64,000 nucleotides of DNA from contig OY821789.1 in assembly GCA_963682175.1 (NCBI GenBank), forward strand, positions 33,672,188 through 33,736,187, written 5' to 3'. This document shows positions 35,652-47,500 of this stretch, in pieces. The notes beneath the pieces were generated by a model. That model was given only the letters and a program-made list of their open reading frames with translations, searched no databases and was not told the DNA's origin. The position numbers and the translations under genes were made by a program. The stretch is from Triglochin maritima. Taxonomy: Eukaryota > Streptophyta > Magnoliopsida > Alismatales > Juncaginaceae. The stretch's first letter is position 1, and each line of letters opens with the position of its first letter.

Positions 35652-37617
35652 TGTAAGAACCTAATCTAAAACACTTTAATTAAACTAAACTAAACCTAAC
35701 TTACCCTAATTAATTATGTTAATAAAGAGGCGAGGAGATAAGGTTGAGAAATGAGGTGTTGGTATTGTATTGGAGGAGATGGAGGTGATGAGTCAAAAGG
35801 TGATATATATAGTAAAGATAAGATTTTGTTTGAAACGTTTTTGCTTCTTCATTTTGTTTTTACCAGAGCGTGAGAGAAGGGTTTAGAGAGAGGAAGAAGA
35901 AGAAGGTGAAGAAGAAGAAGGAGAGAAGAAGTGAAGAAAGAGAAGAAGAAGTGGAGTAAAGTGGTGCAAGCTTGGGAGGCGTCTACAAACTCCTTTAAGG
36001 TATGCCAAATCTTCATTATAACTCACATAAGCCTTGTGAGTGTTGGGGATCGACGTTGGTGTCGAGTTCCCCGTCGGATTTCAACCAATTCAGAGGTTGA
36101 AGACGACGATCGGTCGACCGGTGCCTGTGGGCAGTCGACCGATCCTATTATTATATTGATGTTTACCCGCGAACGGTCGAACGATCTCGTTAGACGGTCG
36201 ACCGTTATGCCAGATTTGTGCGGGAAAAAGGGGATATGCTGTTATCGGTCGAACGAGACCACTTAGCCGGTCGACCGAATAACAATGAGAATGAGTCGGT
36301 TGGGGTTTTGACTTATTAAACGGTCGAACGCCCTTAACCTTGTTCGACCGATCCATTCGATGCTAAGTCGGTTGGGAACTTTGACCATCAAAACGGTCGA
36401 CCACTCTTTAACTTTCGGTCGACCGACTGAGCATTTTAATTAAGCAGTAGAGTGCCTGTGATGTTTCGGTCGAATTGTATAGCAGTTCCGGTCGACCGAA
36501 TGTCACTTGGGCAGGATACTGAGAAGTCCTGTTATCGGTTGAACAACCCCTTGGTTCGACCGATCAGATATATATATTATATAAATTTGTATAGCGTAGA
36601 CCATTCAAACGGTCGACCGCTAGATGACTTTTGTTCGACCGATTGGTCGGTAATTCGGTTGGCGTGGTTCGACCGGTAGACTTGTTTGTACAGTACTGTG
36701 TACTGTGTGGGGGACCGGTCGACCGGTGTGCTTGTAGCGGTCGACCGATCTACCGCTGGTTGGTGGATTTATCCACACACGATCCGTTGAGTATAGGTCG
36801 ACTACCGGCTCCGAGGCGACGGTTGATTACCGGCTTTGAGAGCTACGGATTTCACCTTCGACGAAGGCGTATTATTGTACTACCTTTTTCCTCTCTTACC
36901 GAGCGGGGTGTGAGGGATGTGTGCCGTAAACCTTGGGCAGTTTGCGAGGGTTTAGCGGTAGGCCGAGGATGTTCCGGCAGGGTGCGCGTTTGGCAGCTCT
37001 TGGGGGAGCAGCGGCTGTCGTCTGACCCGAGTTGTGTATTCGGCGGGCTGACTCGCTCCTTGGGTGCGGCGTGTACCGGGGGTTCCTTCCTGCACTTTTT
37101 GGGGAGCAGTGGTGTCGACTGACCCTTGTGAGGCAGCGGTGGACTGACTTGACCCTAGTGGCAGGAGTGGTTCAGTGCCGCGGACGCGGTGAGGGCATTA
37201 TTGTGGGCCCGAGGTGGATGATCATGTGTATTGCATTGCATTGTCTTTAATTTCCTTTTCGTATTTTAGGAGGTTTGGTATACGAGGTTCCTGCAGGGAA
37301 CTCAGGCATGTTTGTTTGTTTGTTTGCATTTCAGGTAGCGAGCAGGGTTAGAGTTTGAGGTGGTGACTGAGGACGGTACCCCCGGGATCAGATCCTGTGT
37401 CCTCTTTTATACTTCTTTTGTTGAGGTAGTGATTACATGTACATTCGTTTTTGTTGTAATCACAGTTAACTCTTATGTATACTTTGACTTCCACGTGGGT
37501 CTGTATCTTATATATTTTATATATATATGTTGATTTGTTTTCCAGTGACGTGCCTTGTGTTGACCGTTGACGGTCTTTATTATTGTTTAAATTTCTGCTG
37601 TTTTCGGGTACGTTACA
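35652..37617 (+). repeat. 3' LTR of element A
   Basis: 1,966 bp, same ends as the 5' LTR. Small length differences come from short simple repeats such as TTTG at about 37313-37325. It adjoins the TTAAT duplication at 37618. Confidence 0.93.
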
Positions 37618-37622
37618 TTAAT

Positions 37623-37979
37623 AGTGTAGATCCAGAGAATCATATAATTGCTAAGTGGCAACATATAGGCCTTACAATATAAAAAACCCGAGTAAACATT
37701 CTTAAATCTCAATATGACCATGAGTATACTCATATCTGATCAGTTTCATGACCGGACCTTCAACACCGGGATAAAAACGGTGTTTATATTATTGACAAAA
37801 TGATGACTGCCAATCTTCAAGCTATTTATACCAAGATCGGTGGTGGTTAAGTTTGTTACAAGGACCATTGAGCTTCTTCACTGGGCTTAAGGTCCAAACA
37901 CAATTTCAAGTAGTAAGAAAACAATTCATTGAATTATTTCAGTAGACTATGGGCTAATATTTTTATTTTTACATAAAAT
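37623..37979. other. Flank right of element A, probably the rest of the copia LTR remnant
   Basis: No coding potential. By position it continues the copia LTR remnant that lies left of element A (28858-29077). The end of that remnant cannot be fixed. Confidence 0.35.
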
Positions 37980-38562
37980 TAGGGGTGACAATTTAGATTA
38001 TGACACAATAACAAGATACGAACTCAACTTGAAAATGTGAGTTTGGGTTTGACATAAATGGGTTTGGGTCATAATCGGATCGACATGATTGACTTGGCAT
38101 TCCGGTAACTAAATGAGTTGGGTTTGGGTTTAACACATGTAACTCGTGTCCAACCTGTGTATATAATACATATATGTGCTTCCAGTTATAATATTACATA
38201 TAGTTACAAAATTAGTAAAAATCTCCATATTTTTCATCTTTTTACGTCAAAATATATTAATCAGCAATCAATAACGAATTACATAATCATTTTTGGTAGT
38301 TCTCATAATGCAGTTTTTGTTTTTTTTGTCATACATGAGTAAATATAGGGAAATGTTTGTTGAACGCAGCGCGTCACGGACGCGTTCTACGTGGACATTC
38401 ATGTCAGCTCTTACGTGGCCAAAGCATGAATGTTTTTTTGTTTTTTCTTCCTGATGTCCACTCAAATCACATTAAATGCGTTTCAACTCAGCACGTTCTC
38501 TCTCTCCACCCAAATACAAATATGATGACACTCTTTCTTTCTTCTTCATTCTTTCTCTCCAG

Positions 38563-38830
38563 AATAAATCACAATTTCGAAGAAGCGTCTGATGCAAACT
38601 CCCAGGATTCTTCACAACGTAAGCAGCGTGAATGGGACGGTGCGAAGACTTCCCGATGTTCTTGTCAACGCTCCGTGGTGAAGACTTACGTCTGTTCGGT
38701 TTATGTTGTACATCTCTCCGTAATAAATCACCATTTCGAGTAAGATATTACGTCGAAGAAGCGTCTGATGCCGACTCCGAAGGTTCTTGACAACGTAAGC
38801 AGCGTGAATGAGACAGTCATGTTTAAGTCT
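38563..38830. repeat. Diverged tandem duplication of about 160 bp
   Basis: ATAAATCACAATTTCGAAGA at about 38563 recurs in altered form at about 38721. The words GAAGAAGCGTCTGATGC and CAACGTAAGCAGCGTGAATG occur in both units. It lies in the left part of the Mutator-like element. Confidence 0.75.
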
Positions 38831-39129
38831 TACATCTTCTTTCCGATTTACTGGGAAAATATATATTATTTTTGTAATTTGTGTGTGTTTGTGTTTGTAA
38901 TGGAAATCTGAGATGCTATTTTTTTCCTAAACGTAATTCTTGTGTGGTAAAATATACAGTGGGAGATTTGTTGAGTTTGTGCGGGGGTGGCAGGGGGCGG
39001 CAGCCCCTGCGGGGGACGTGAGGGAGCGCGCTTTGCGGACAGAGGGAGCGCGCTTTGCGGACGTTTTTTTGTTTCGACATCATATTATTGCATTCCATAT
39101 ATTGATTCGTTTATTCCGACAATAATGAA

Positions 39130-40310
39130 GCCATATATTATTCCGGACTGCAAATACACTTATTACGGACTGCAAATACACTTATTCCGGACAGCAAATA
39201 CACTTATTCTGGACAACAAGTCCACTTATTCCGGACAAACTTTATGTTCCGTTTCTGGACACACTTTATTCTTAAACCGGACAGCAAATACACTTATTCC
39301 GGACAACAAATCAACTTATTCCGGACAAACTTTATGTTCCGTTTCTGGACACACTTTATTCTTAAACCGGACAACAAATACACTTATTCCGGACAACAAA
39401 TACACTTATTCCGGACAGCAAATACACTTATTCCGGACAAACTTTCTGTTCCGTTTCTGGTCACATTTTCTTCTTATTCCGGACTGCAAATACACTTATT
39501 CCGGACTGCAAATACACTTATTCCGGACAGCAAATACACTTATTCCGGACAACAAATCAACTTATTCCGGACAAACTTTATGTTCCGTTTCTGGACACAC
39601 TTTATTCTTAAACCGGACAACAAATACACTTATTCCGGACAACAAATACACTTATTCCGGACAGCAAATACACTTATTCCGGACAAACTTTATGTTCCGT
39701 TTCTGGTCACATTTTCTTCTTATTCCGGACTGCAAATACACTTATTCTGGACTGCAAATACACTTATTCCGGACAACAAATACACTTATTCCGGACAACA
39801 AATCAACTTATTCCGGACAAACTTTATGTTCCGTTTCTGGACACACTTTATTCTTAAACCGGACAACAAATACACTTATTCCGGACAACAAATACACTTA
39901 TTCCGGACTGCAAATACACTTATTCCGGACAAACTTTCTGTTCCGTTTCTGGACACACTTTCTTCTTATTCTGGACAACTACACTTATTCCGGACTGCAA
40001 ATACACTTATTCCGGACAGCAAATACACTTATTCCGGACAACAAATCAACTTATTCCGGACAAACTTTATGTTCCGTTTCTGGATACACTTTATTCTTAA
40101 ACCGGACAACAAATACACTTATTCCGGACAGCAAATACACTTATTCCGGACAACAAATCAACTTATTCCGGACAAACTTTATGTTCCGTTTCTGGACACA
40201 CTTTATTCTTAAACCGGACAACAAATACACTTATTCCGGACAACAAATACACTTATTCCGGACTGCAAATACACTTATTCCGTACAACAATATACACTTA
40301 TTCCGGACAG
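39130..40310 (+). repeat. 22-bp tandem repeat with 246-bp higher-order structure
   Basis: The basic unit is CAAATACACTTATTCCGGAC plus two bases (AA, TG or AG), 22 bp long. A variant block TGTTCCGTTTCTGG interrupts it at 39245, 39335, 39447, 39581, 39693, 39827, 39939, 40070 and 40182. The spacings are 90, 112, 134, 112, 134, 112, 131 and 112 bp. Alternating 112 and 134 make a higher-order unit of 246 bp (243 in the last). The spacings mostly differ by 22, so single-unit gains or losses explain them. Two frames stay open through the array (38987-40318 and 39244-40212), which is a by-product of a stop-free repeat rather than evidence for a gene. Confidence 0.93.
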
Positions 40311-40851
40311 ACACATAACGTAAACAGGACAAACACATAATGTAAACTGCACACACACATAAAGTAAGCTAGACAAATTAAGTTGATCCAACGTAAAACT
40401 TAAAAACAAATATTTTATTATGATAAGTGTGGGCTCTGCACGAATAATGAGACTGCACGATGTCCTAGGGTCTGCACACTGTCTTATCTGTGTATTGGGA
40501 AATGAATCGTTCAACTTAAAGAACCGACGTTTTTTAAAAAGACCAAAACGCGCGAAGAGAAATTTCGCTGACTGGACGCTGACTCAAAGAAAAATATCTG
40601 AGCTGTACATATCCACGTAAGGCGCGTCCGTGACGCGCGCGTCCGTTTATAACTACTCGTAAATATAACCCATACACGAACAAGATCCATTTAAATGGAT
40701 TAGATGGGTCGGGCCGAGTTGACACGATTTCAATTGGATCATGTTTGGGTTCCATTCTTGGTCGGTTTGGTTTTTGTAATTTGATTTGGGTTGTAATTGA
40801 GTTTGATACAAATACCACATGGTAATCCGTATTGCCACTCTTACATAAAGT

Positions 40852-41572
40852 ATAACTACTCATTCTATCAATAATTCAATATACAATCATTAGGCTACTA
40901 ATTAATTCGGCCTATTGTTTCCAGGGTTGGAAACCTACGTAATGCAGACTTTTACATTGTTTGGAGATAAACCACCTGGCTTAGTGAAATGAGCTTTTAA
41001 TCTTGTACTCTCTTAAAGTTGACATTATTTTTGGCTTTATTTGTTTTAGAAGAATTGCAGTTTGAACGTTGAAATATCTTTGAAGTTCTGGTTTGCACTT
41101 TAATTCCATATTTATCTTATCGTAATAATGTTTTCTTCTTCTTTAATTACTGTAGTTGGGTGATAAAAATGTTTAAGATAGGGATCTCCTTGAAATGTTG
41201 AGCTAGTGCAAAAATTAATGCAGCAAGACCATGACATTGGGTAAGACCCTAAAATATTGGTAGTTAATTGCGGAAGTTTTTGTAGAACCTCTAATTTATA
41301 GGCAATGGTTTGCTTACTCAATTTAATTAAAGTTTATTAGATTTCCTAACTCTAACAAACTAACGGCGGCCTGACTTTTCAAATGTATATCTGGCAAATT
41401 GTCGAAGTTTACAAGTGCACCTAAGCAATTTATAAAAACACAGGTTGAAGTTACCATTTCGATCTTTTCAAGCATACCCAAGCAAACAAAATAAATAAAA
41501 AAATAATCCATATTTGTATCATCATCCGTATTGATTAGTCTCCAAGCATTGTAATCTCTAACCAACCCAAAA
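40852..41572. other. Upstream region of the first glutamate receptor-like gene
   Basis: AT-rich, no repeat or gene recognised. It should hold the promoter and 5' UTR of the gene starting at 41573; no TATA box was assigned. Confidence 0.4.
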
Positions 41573-44500
41573 ATGGAGAAGCAAAACCATCACCAACTTC
41601 TGATCCTCATCGTTCTTCTCATTCTATCGTCGACAAACACAATATCCACCGACGTCGATGTTGGTGTAGTGCTGGAGCTTGGGCTTCCGATGGTACAAAG
41701 GTGGCGAACCAGCATGTTGATTGCCATCGAGGACTACTACGCCCAGCATACTAACAACAAGACTTTCATAGCCCTCAATTTCCATGACTCCAACGGTAGC
41801 ATAGTTCATGCTGCCATCAAAGGTAAATCATCGTAATCAAACAATTTAAAACAACTTAGTTGATAGATTCTTGATCTTGAAATCAAAACATAATCAAACG
41901 ACTTTTTGAATTAATTTTCTTCGAAGTAACATTTTTTTCCATAATTTATGTATACGAGCGTAGCAAAGAGTTTGATGAGTGAGGTGGGGGTGAAGGCGAT
42001 CATCGGCCCTTTCAGCTCATCGCAAGCGGTGTTCATATCCGATCTTGGCACCGAACGCCAAGTCCCCATCGTCTCCTTCTCGGCCACAAGTCCTTCCTTG
42101 TCCACTTCCTTGGGCTCATACTTTGTGCGGACGACGATCAACGATTCTTCTCAGGTGACCGCTATCGCCTCTCTGGTGAACAATTTCCAGTGGAGGGAGG
42201 TTGTTCTCATCTACGAGGACACCGAGTACGGATCCGGATTCGTCCCTTATCTAGTTGACGTCCTTCAAGAGGTTGCAAGCGCTCGCGTCTCTTACCGATA
42301 TGCGATTCCTATATCGACCTCCAACAATACGATGAAGGAGCGATTGAGAGAGTTGATGAGCATGCGAACAAGGGTATTTGTAGTGCACATGACCCCGCCT
42401 CTTGGGAGCAAATTGTTCTTAATTGCCAATGAGTTAGGCATGATGGGTGATGGCTATTTTTGGATCATGACCGATGGTCTCACAAATGTGTTCAATGAAT
42501 TGGACTTCATGGTGAGGACTAGGATGGGTGGCGTTGTGGGTGTAAGAGCTCACATGCCTTATTCGAATGACGTCGACTTTTCCAGGAGATGGAGGGAGAA
42601 GATTATACTTCAAAATCAAAATTCAACACTCGATCCAATGCCTTACGACTTGTGGGCTTATGACACGGTCTGGGCATTGGCGGCTGCGGTCGAAAAGTGT
42701 TGGATCTCCAATGCTTCTCTAGCTGGTCCTGACGTCCTACTTGTTGCTATTCGAGAAACTAAATTCGTAGGCCTAAGTGGGAACTTCAGCTTGGTCGACG
42801 GGCAATTGGAGCCACCGCCGTTCGAGTTGGTCAACGTCGACGCTGGCGGACGATTGAAATCGATTGGGTATTGGACACCAACAATTGGAATTTCACGATA
42901 TTATGATTCCGAAAGTAAACTAAATGACACCGAATGGCCAGTCAAGCTGAGGAACCAACCTAGGGGTTGGGAATGGCCTACGAACCGTAAGAAGCTGAGG
43001 ATTGGAGTTCCAACATTCGACGGATTTAAGGAGCTCACAAACAATAAGACTGGATTCTGTGTCAAGGTGTTCGAGGCGGCCCTCAAAGAGCTACCTTACC
43101 ACGTTCTTTATGAATACATATCGTATGATCCCAATGCTTCCCACGACAAACTCATCAAAGAAGTCTACTTGAAGGTGAACTACGTACTCTTCATTTTCAT
43201 TTGCAATTTATAGCTTTTGGAGAGTTTCACCAAAATTCACATGAATCTTATGCATTATTTTACTATAAATAAATTTGAAAATACCGTTTAAATTTCATCA
43301 AAAATTTAATATTTGAAGTTGGTCAAGTTTGTTGATTGATTGCTTGTTGTAATCCCTGAATTTGCAATGAAAATGACCTACAGGACTAGTTCAATGGAAA
43401 GTGAAAGGATGCTGATCTAATGAATCTCTTAAACTTTTTGTTGTGATTAATATATATATGTTATTACGATCGAGGAGAGAGTGGGATATGCAACTATATG
43501 GTCATACACTCATACCTAAAATTTTCATAACCTAGCTATTACCATCAGAAGTTGTTCAATATTGAATTATGAGATAATTATTGGTCCGAAAGGGTCATCA
43601 TCAGTACCATGTTTTAATGGCATCATTCCTCTGATCTAATTTAACCATCCGGTCCGAAATAATTTTTGTAATTCACTTGAATTATAAAATTGGTTACTAA
43701 TGCATGCATTAACAGAATTTGGATGCTGTCGTCGGAGATATAGCCATATCATGGGACCGGGCAAAGATGGTAGACTTCACAACACCCTACACTGAGACAG
43801 GCTTTGTTATGGTGGTACCAGTCAAGCGAGACTCGGACAATTTATGGAGGTTCTTAGAACCCATGACAAATGATTTGTGGCTTGTAAGCGGAGCTTTCTT
43901 CATCTTTACTGGAACAATGGTATGGCTGATGGAACATCGCGGAAACGAGGCCTTTCAAGGAACACTCTCCCAGCAGCTCGGAGCAACGTTTTATTTCATT
44001 TTCTCAACCATAGTTTTTTCCCACCGTTAGTAACATTTTTTGTTATTCCATATATATTATCTGTTGATACAATTATTGTAATAACCTAATCTAAAACATC
44101 TTAATTAACTAAACCTAAACCTAATTAACCTAATCTAATCCTGGAATAGTGTAGCATGAGGTGTTGATTTAGGATTGGATGAGGTGGAGGTTGGATAAGA
44201 ATTGGTTTGCCTATAAATAGAGGTGTAGGGTTAATTAAAACGTTTCTTCACTTGTGTTCAGTTCAGAGAGTGTGTGAGAGGCGAAATTGGTGAAGAAGAA
44301 GAAGGAGAGAAGAAGAAGAAGAAGAGAAGAAGGTCAAGTGTTGGGTTGAGGTTGCCAAAGCTAGGGAGGCTTCCACAACCGTCAAAAAGGTATGCCAAAT
44401 CTTCAATATAACTCACTTGTGCCTTGTGAGTGTTGGGGATCGACGTTGGTGTCGAATTCCCCGTCGGAATTCAACCAATTCAGAGGTTGAAGACGACGAT

Positions 44501-47500
44501 CGGTCGACCGGTGCCTGTGGGCAGTCGACCGATCCTATTATTATATTGATGTTTACCCGCGAACGGTCGAACGATGTCTTAGGACGGTCGACCGTTATGC
44601 CAGATTTGTGCGGGAAAAAGGGGTGTTGCTGTTATCGGTCGAACGGGACCACTTAGCCGGTCGACCGAATAACGATGAGAATGGGTCGGTTGGGGATTTT
44701 GACTTATTAAACGGTCGAACGTCCTTTACCTTGTTCGACCGATCCATTCGATGCTAAGTCGGTTGGAAGCTTTGACCATCAAAACGGTCGACCGCTCTTT
44801 AACTCTCGGTCGACCGACTGAGCATTTATTTAAGCGGTATAGTGCTTGTGTTGGTTCGGTCGAACTGTATTTCAGTTCCGGTCGACCGAACGAGACTTGG
44901 GCAAAATATTGAAATCCCTGTTATCGGTCGAAAGGCCCCTTGGTTCGACCGGTCGGATATATATATTATATAAAATTGTATAGCGTAGACCATCCAAACG
45001 GTCGACCGCTAGATGACTTTTGTTCGACCGATTGGTCGGTATTTCGGTTGGCGTGGTTCGACCGGTAGACTTGTTTGTACAGTACTGTGTACTGTGTGGG
45101 GGACCGGTCGACCGGTGTGCTTTTAGCGGTCGACCGATCTGCCGCAGGTTGGTGGATTTATCCACACGCGATCCGTCGATGTCAGGTCGACTACCGGCTC
45201 CGAGGCGACGGTTGATTACCGGCTTTGAGAGCTACGGATTTCACCTTCGACGAAGGCGTATTATTGTACTACCATTTTCCTCTCTTACCGAGCGGGGTGT
45301 GAGGGATGTGTACCGTAAACCTTGGGCAGTTTGCGAGGGTTTAGCGGTAGGACGAGGATGTTCCGGCAGGGTGCGCGCTAGGCGACTCTTGGGGGAGCAG
45401 TGGCTGTCGTCTGACCCGAGTTGTGTATTCGGCGGGCTGACTCGCTCCTTGGGTGCGGCGTGTACCGGGGGTTCCTTCCTGCACTTGTTGGGGAGCAGTG
45501 GTGTCGACTGACCCTTGTGAGGCAGCGATGGACTGACTTGACCCTAGTGGCAGGAGTGGTTCAGTGCCGCGGAGGCGGTGAGGGCATTATTATGGGCCCG
45601 AGGCGGATGATCATGTGCATAGCATTGCATTGTCTTTAATTCCTTTTTATATTTTTAGGAGGTTTGGTATACGGGGTTCCTTCAGGGAACTCAGGCATGT
45701 TTGTTTGTTTTCATTTCAGGTAGCGAGTAGCATTAGAGTCAGGTGGTGACCGAGGAGAGTGCCCCCGAGATCAGATCCTGTAGTTGTCAGTCTCTTCCTT
45801 TTGAGGTGATTACATATTGTATAACTTTTGTCGTAATCACAGTCAGTTTGTATATTTGACTTCCACGTGGATCATATTTATATTATATATGTTGGTTTGT
45901 TTTCCGTGACGTGCCCAGTGTTGACCGTTGACGGTCTTTATTATTGTTTAAATTTTCCGCTGTTTTCGGGTACGTTACAATTTGGTATCAGAGCGTTGAT
46001 CTCGGCGTACTTGTCCAAAGAAACCACCTTTGAGTTAGGAGTTAGGTCTAGAGGATCATGCATGCATAGATTATATTGATATTGTCTTGTTTCCTTTGGT
46101 AGATGCCTCCTAGACGGGGGAAGGCGGTTGCCCATACTCGCGGTGAGAGTGAGACCGCGAAAGATGAGGCATGGGAGGATGAGCGTCGGACGTTGTTCGA
46201 TACGGTCGGACGTCTGACAGAGATGCTACAGCAGCAGACGACACAGACTGGGCAGACGGGGACTGGCGCTATGATTGACCGGTTTATGCGCCAGCATCCG
46301 CCTACCTTTCTGGGGCAGTACGACGCAGAGGCTGCGGAGGAGTGGATCTTCACGATGCAGAAGATCTTCAGTGCGATTGGGTGTCCTCCAGAGGCGAGAG
46401 TGGGCCTGGCTACTTATGTTTTGGGCGGTGCTGCGTCCAACTGGTGGAGGTCCACATCTGCAGTAGTGTTTGCGGACAGAGATGATATAGCCTGGGAGGA
46501 GTTCGTTGGCGAGTTCAACGAGCAGTATTTTCCGCAGCATGTCCAGGATGAGAAGAGGGAGGAGTTTCTGAGTCTTCAGCAGGGAGACATGACCCTGGCA
46601 GGCTACATCGGGAAGTTCAACGCCCTAGAGCGTTACTGTCCCGAGATGTACATCACACAGGAGCAGAGAGCAGGGAAGTTCGTCCGAGGGCTCCGGAAGC
46701 AGTTGAGGACGAAGGTGCTGACACATATGCCTCGCACATTGGCCGATGCAGTGAAGAGTGCTACTGTTCTTGATCGTGACTACAGAGAGAACTACCAGGA
46801 TGAGAGGAGGCCATCAGGTAGGTTCTCTGGGAGGCCAGGAGGGCAGACTGGAGGGAATCCGGGCAAGAGGCCCCGATACGAGGGAGCAGGAGTTGCAGTA
46901 CCACGACCAGAGCCTTGTGGTACTTGTGGGAGGTTTCACTCCGGGCCGTGTTTCACCCCCGGAGCATGTCATGGTTGTGGCCAGCTGGGCCACTTTATTA
47001 GGAGCTGTCCGAGCCGAGGAGCTGGACCGAGCAGACCACTGGGTTTACCAGCACCAGGCAGAGGTGGAGGCGGAGGTAGACCACCTTTCAGATCACAGCA
47101 GGGGCAGCGCACCGGCAGAGTTTTCACCATCCAGGCAGAGGAGGCTCGGGATGGAGGCGCTGTCGTGGAAGGTACACTTCTTGTCGCAGGTTCAGTAGCT
47201 AGGGTGTTATTTGATTGTGGCGCGACACACTCGTTCATCTCAGAGCGATTTGCGGGAGTGTTGGGCTGTACCCTTGCGATGTTGACTGCCACGTTGGAGG
47301 TCAGCACACCCCTGGGTCTGGTGGGCACTGTGGGGAGATTTGTCCCCGGCGCCACGGTTGTTTCGGGAGATCAGGAGTTTCCGGCAGACCTGGTCTTGCT
47401 ACCGATGGAGGACTTTGATGTCATACTTGGGATGGATTGGCTGTCCCAATATGATGTTCGAGTCTTGTGCCGTGAGAAGAAGATTTTGATCTCGAGGAAG

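Larger units (their letters stand above)
29078..37617 (+). mobile_element. Ty3/gypsy LTR retrotransposon, element A (8,540 bp)
   Basis: Complete element with LTRs at 29078-31035 and 35652-37617 and a perfect TTAAT target duplication (29073-29077 and 37618-37622). It has a tRNA-Met primer-binding site TGGTATCAGAGC at 31039-31050 and a polypurine tract AAGGAGGGTAGA just before the 3' LTR. The LTRs differ at roughly 30 positions by eye, mostly transitions, so it is older than element B. Its single Gag-Pol frame is broken. It lies inside a decayed copia LTR. Confidence 0.95.
38348..40658. mobile_element. Non-autonomous Mutator-like element carrying a satellite-like array
   Basis: Flanked by a perfect 9-bp duplication GTAAATATA (38339-38347 and 40659-40667). 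Imperfect terminal inverted repeats share GCGCGTCACGGACGCG, then TACGTGGA, and AGCTC further in (left 38369-38410, right reversed 40638-40590). No transposase frame is present. The left part has a roughly 160-bp tandem duplication (38563-38830), then a 20-bp duplication GGGAGCGCGCTTTGCGGAC near 39022-39061. From about 39130 it is a 22-bp tandem array. It is nested inside a hAT element. Confidence 0.8.
37980..40843. mobile_element. Non-autonomous hAT element, split by a Mutator-like insertion
   Basis: Ends are TAGGGGTGACAAT and, reversed, TAAGAGTGGCAATA. It is flanked by 8-bp repeats CATAAAAT (37972-37979) and CATAAAGT (40844-40851), seven of eight identical. Without the nested element at 38348-40658 and one copy of its duplication, the hAT element would be about 540 bp. 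Its interior has TGGGTTTGGGTTT-like words but no gene. Confidence 0.75.

Noticed and set aside
36631..37122. 163-codon frame conserved in four LTR copies (also at 30057, 45020 and 51538)
   Set aside because: LTRs are copies of each other, so a shared open frame is expected by descent; it is cut short in the solo LTR (24716-24997) and has no recognisable domain.
39130..40310. Regular repeats resembling a CRISPR array
   Set aside because: The repeats are contiguous 22-bp tandem units with no unique spacers, in a plant transposon with terminal repeats and a target duplication.
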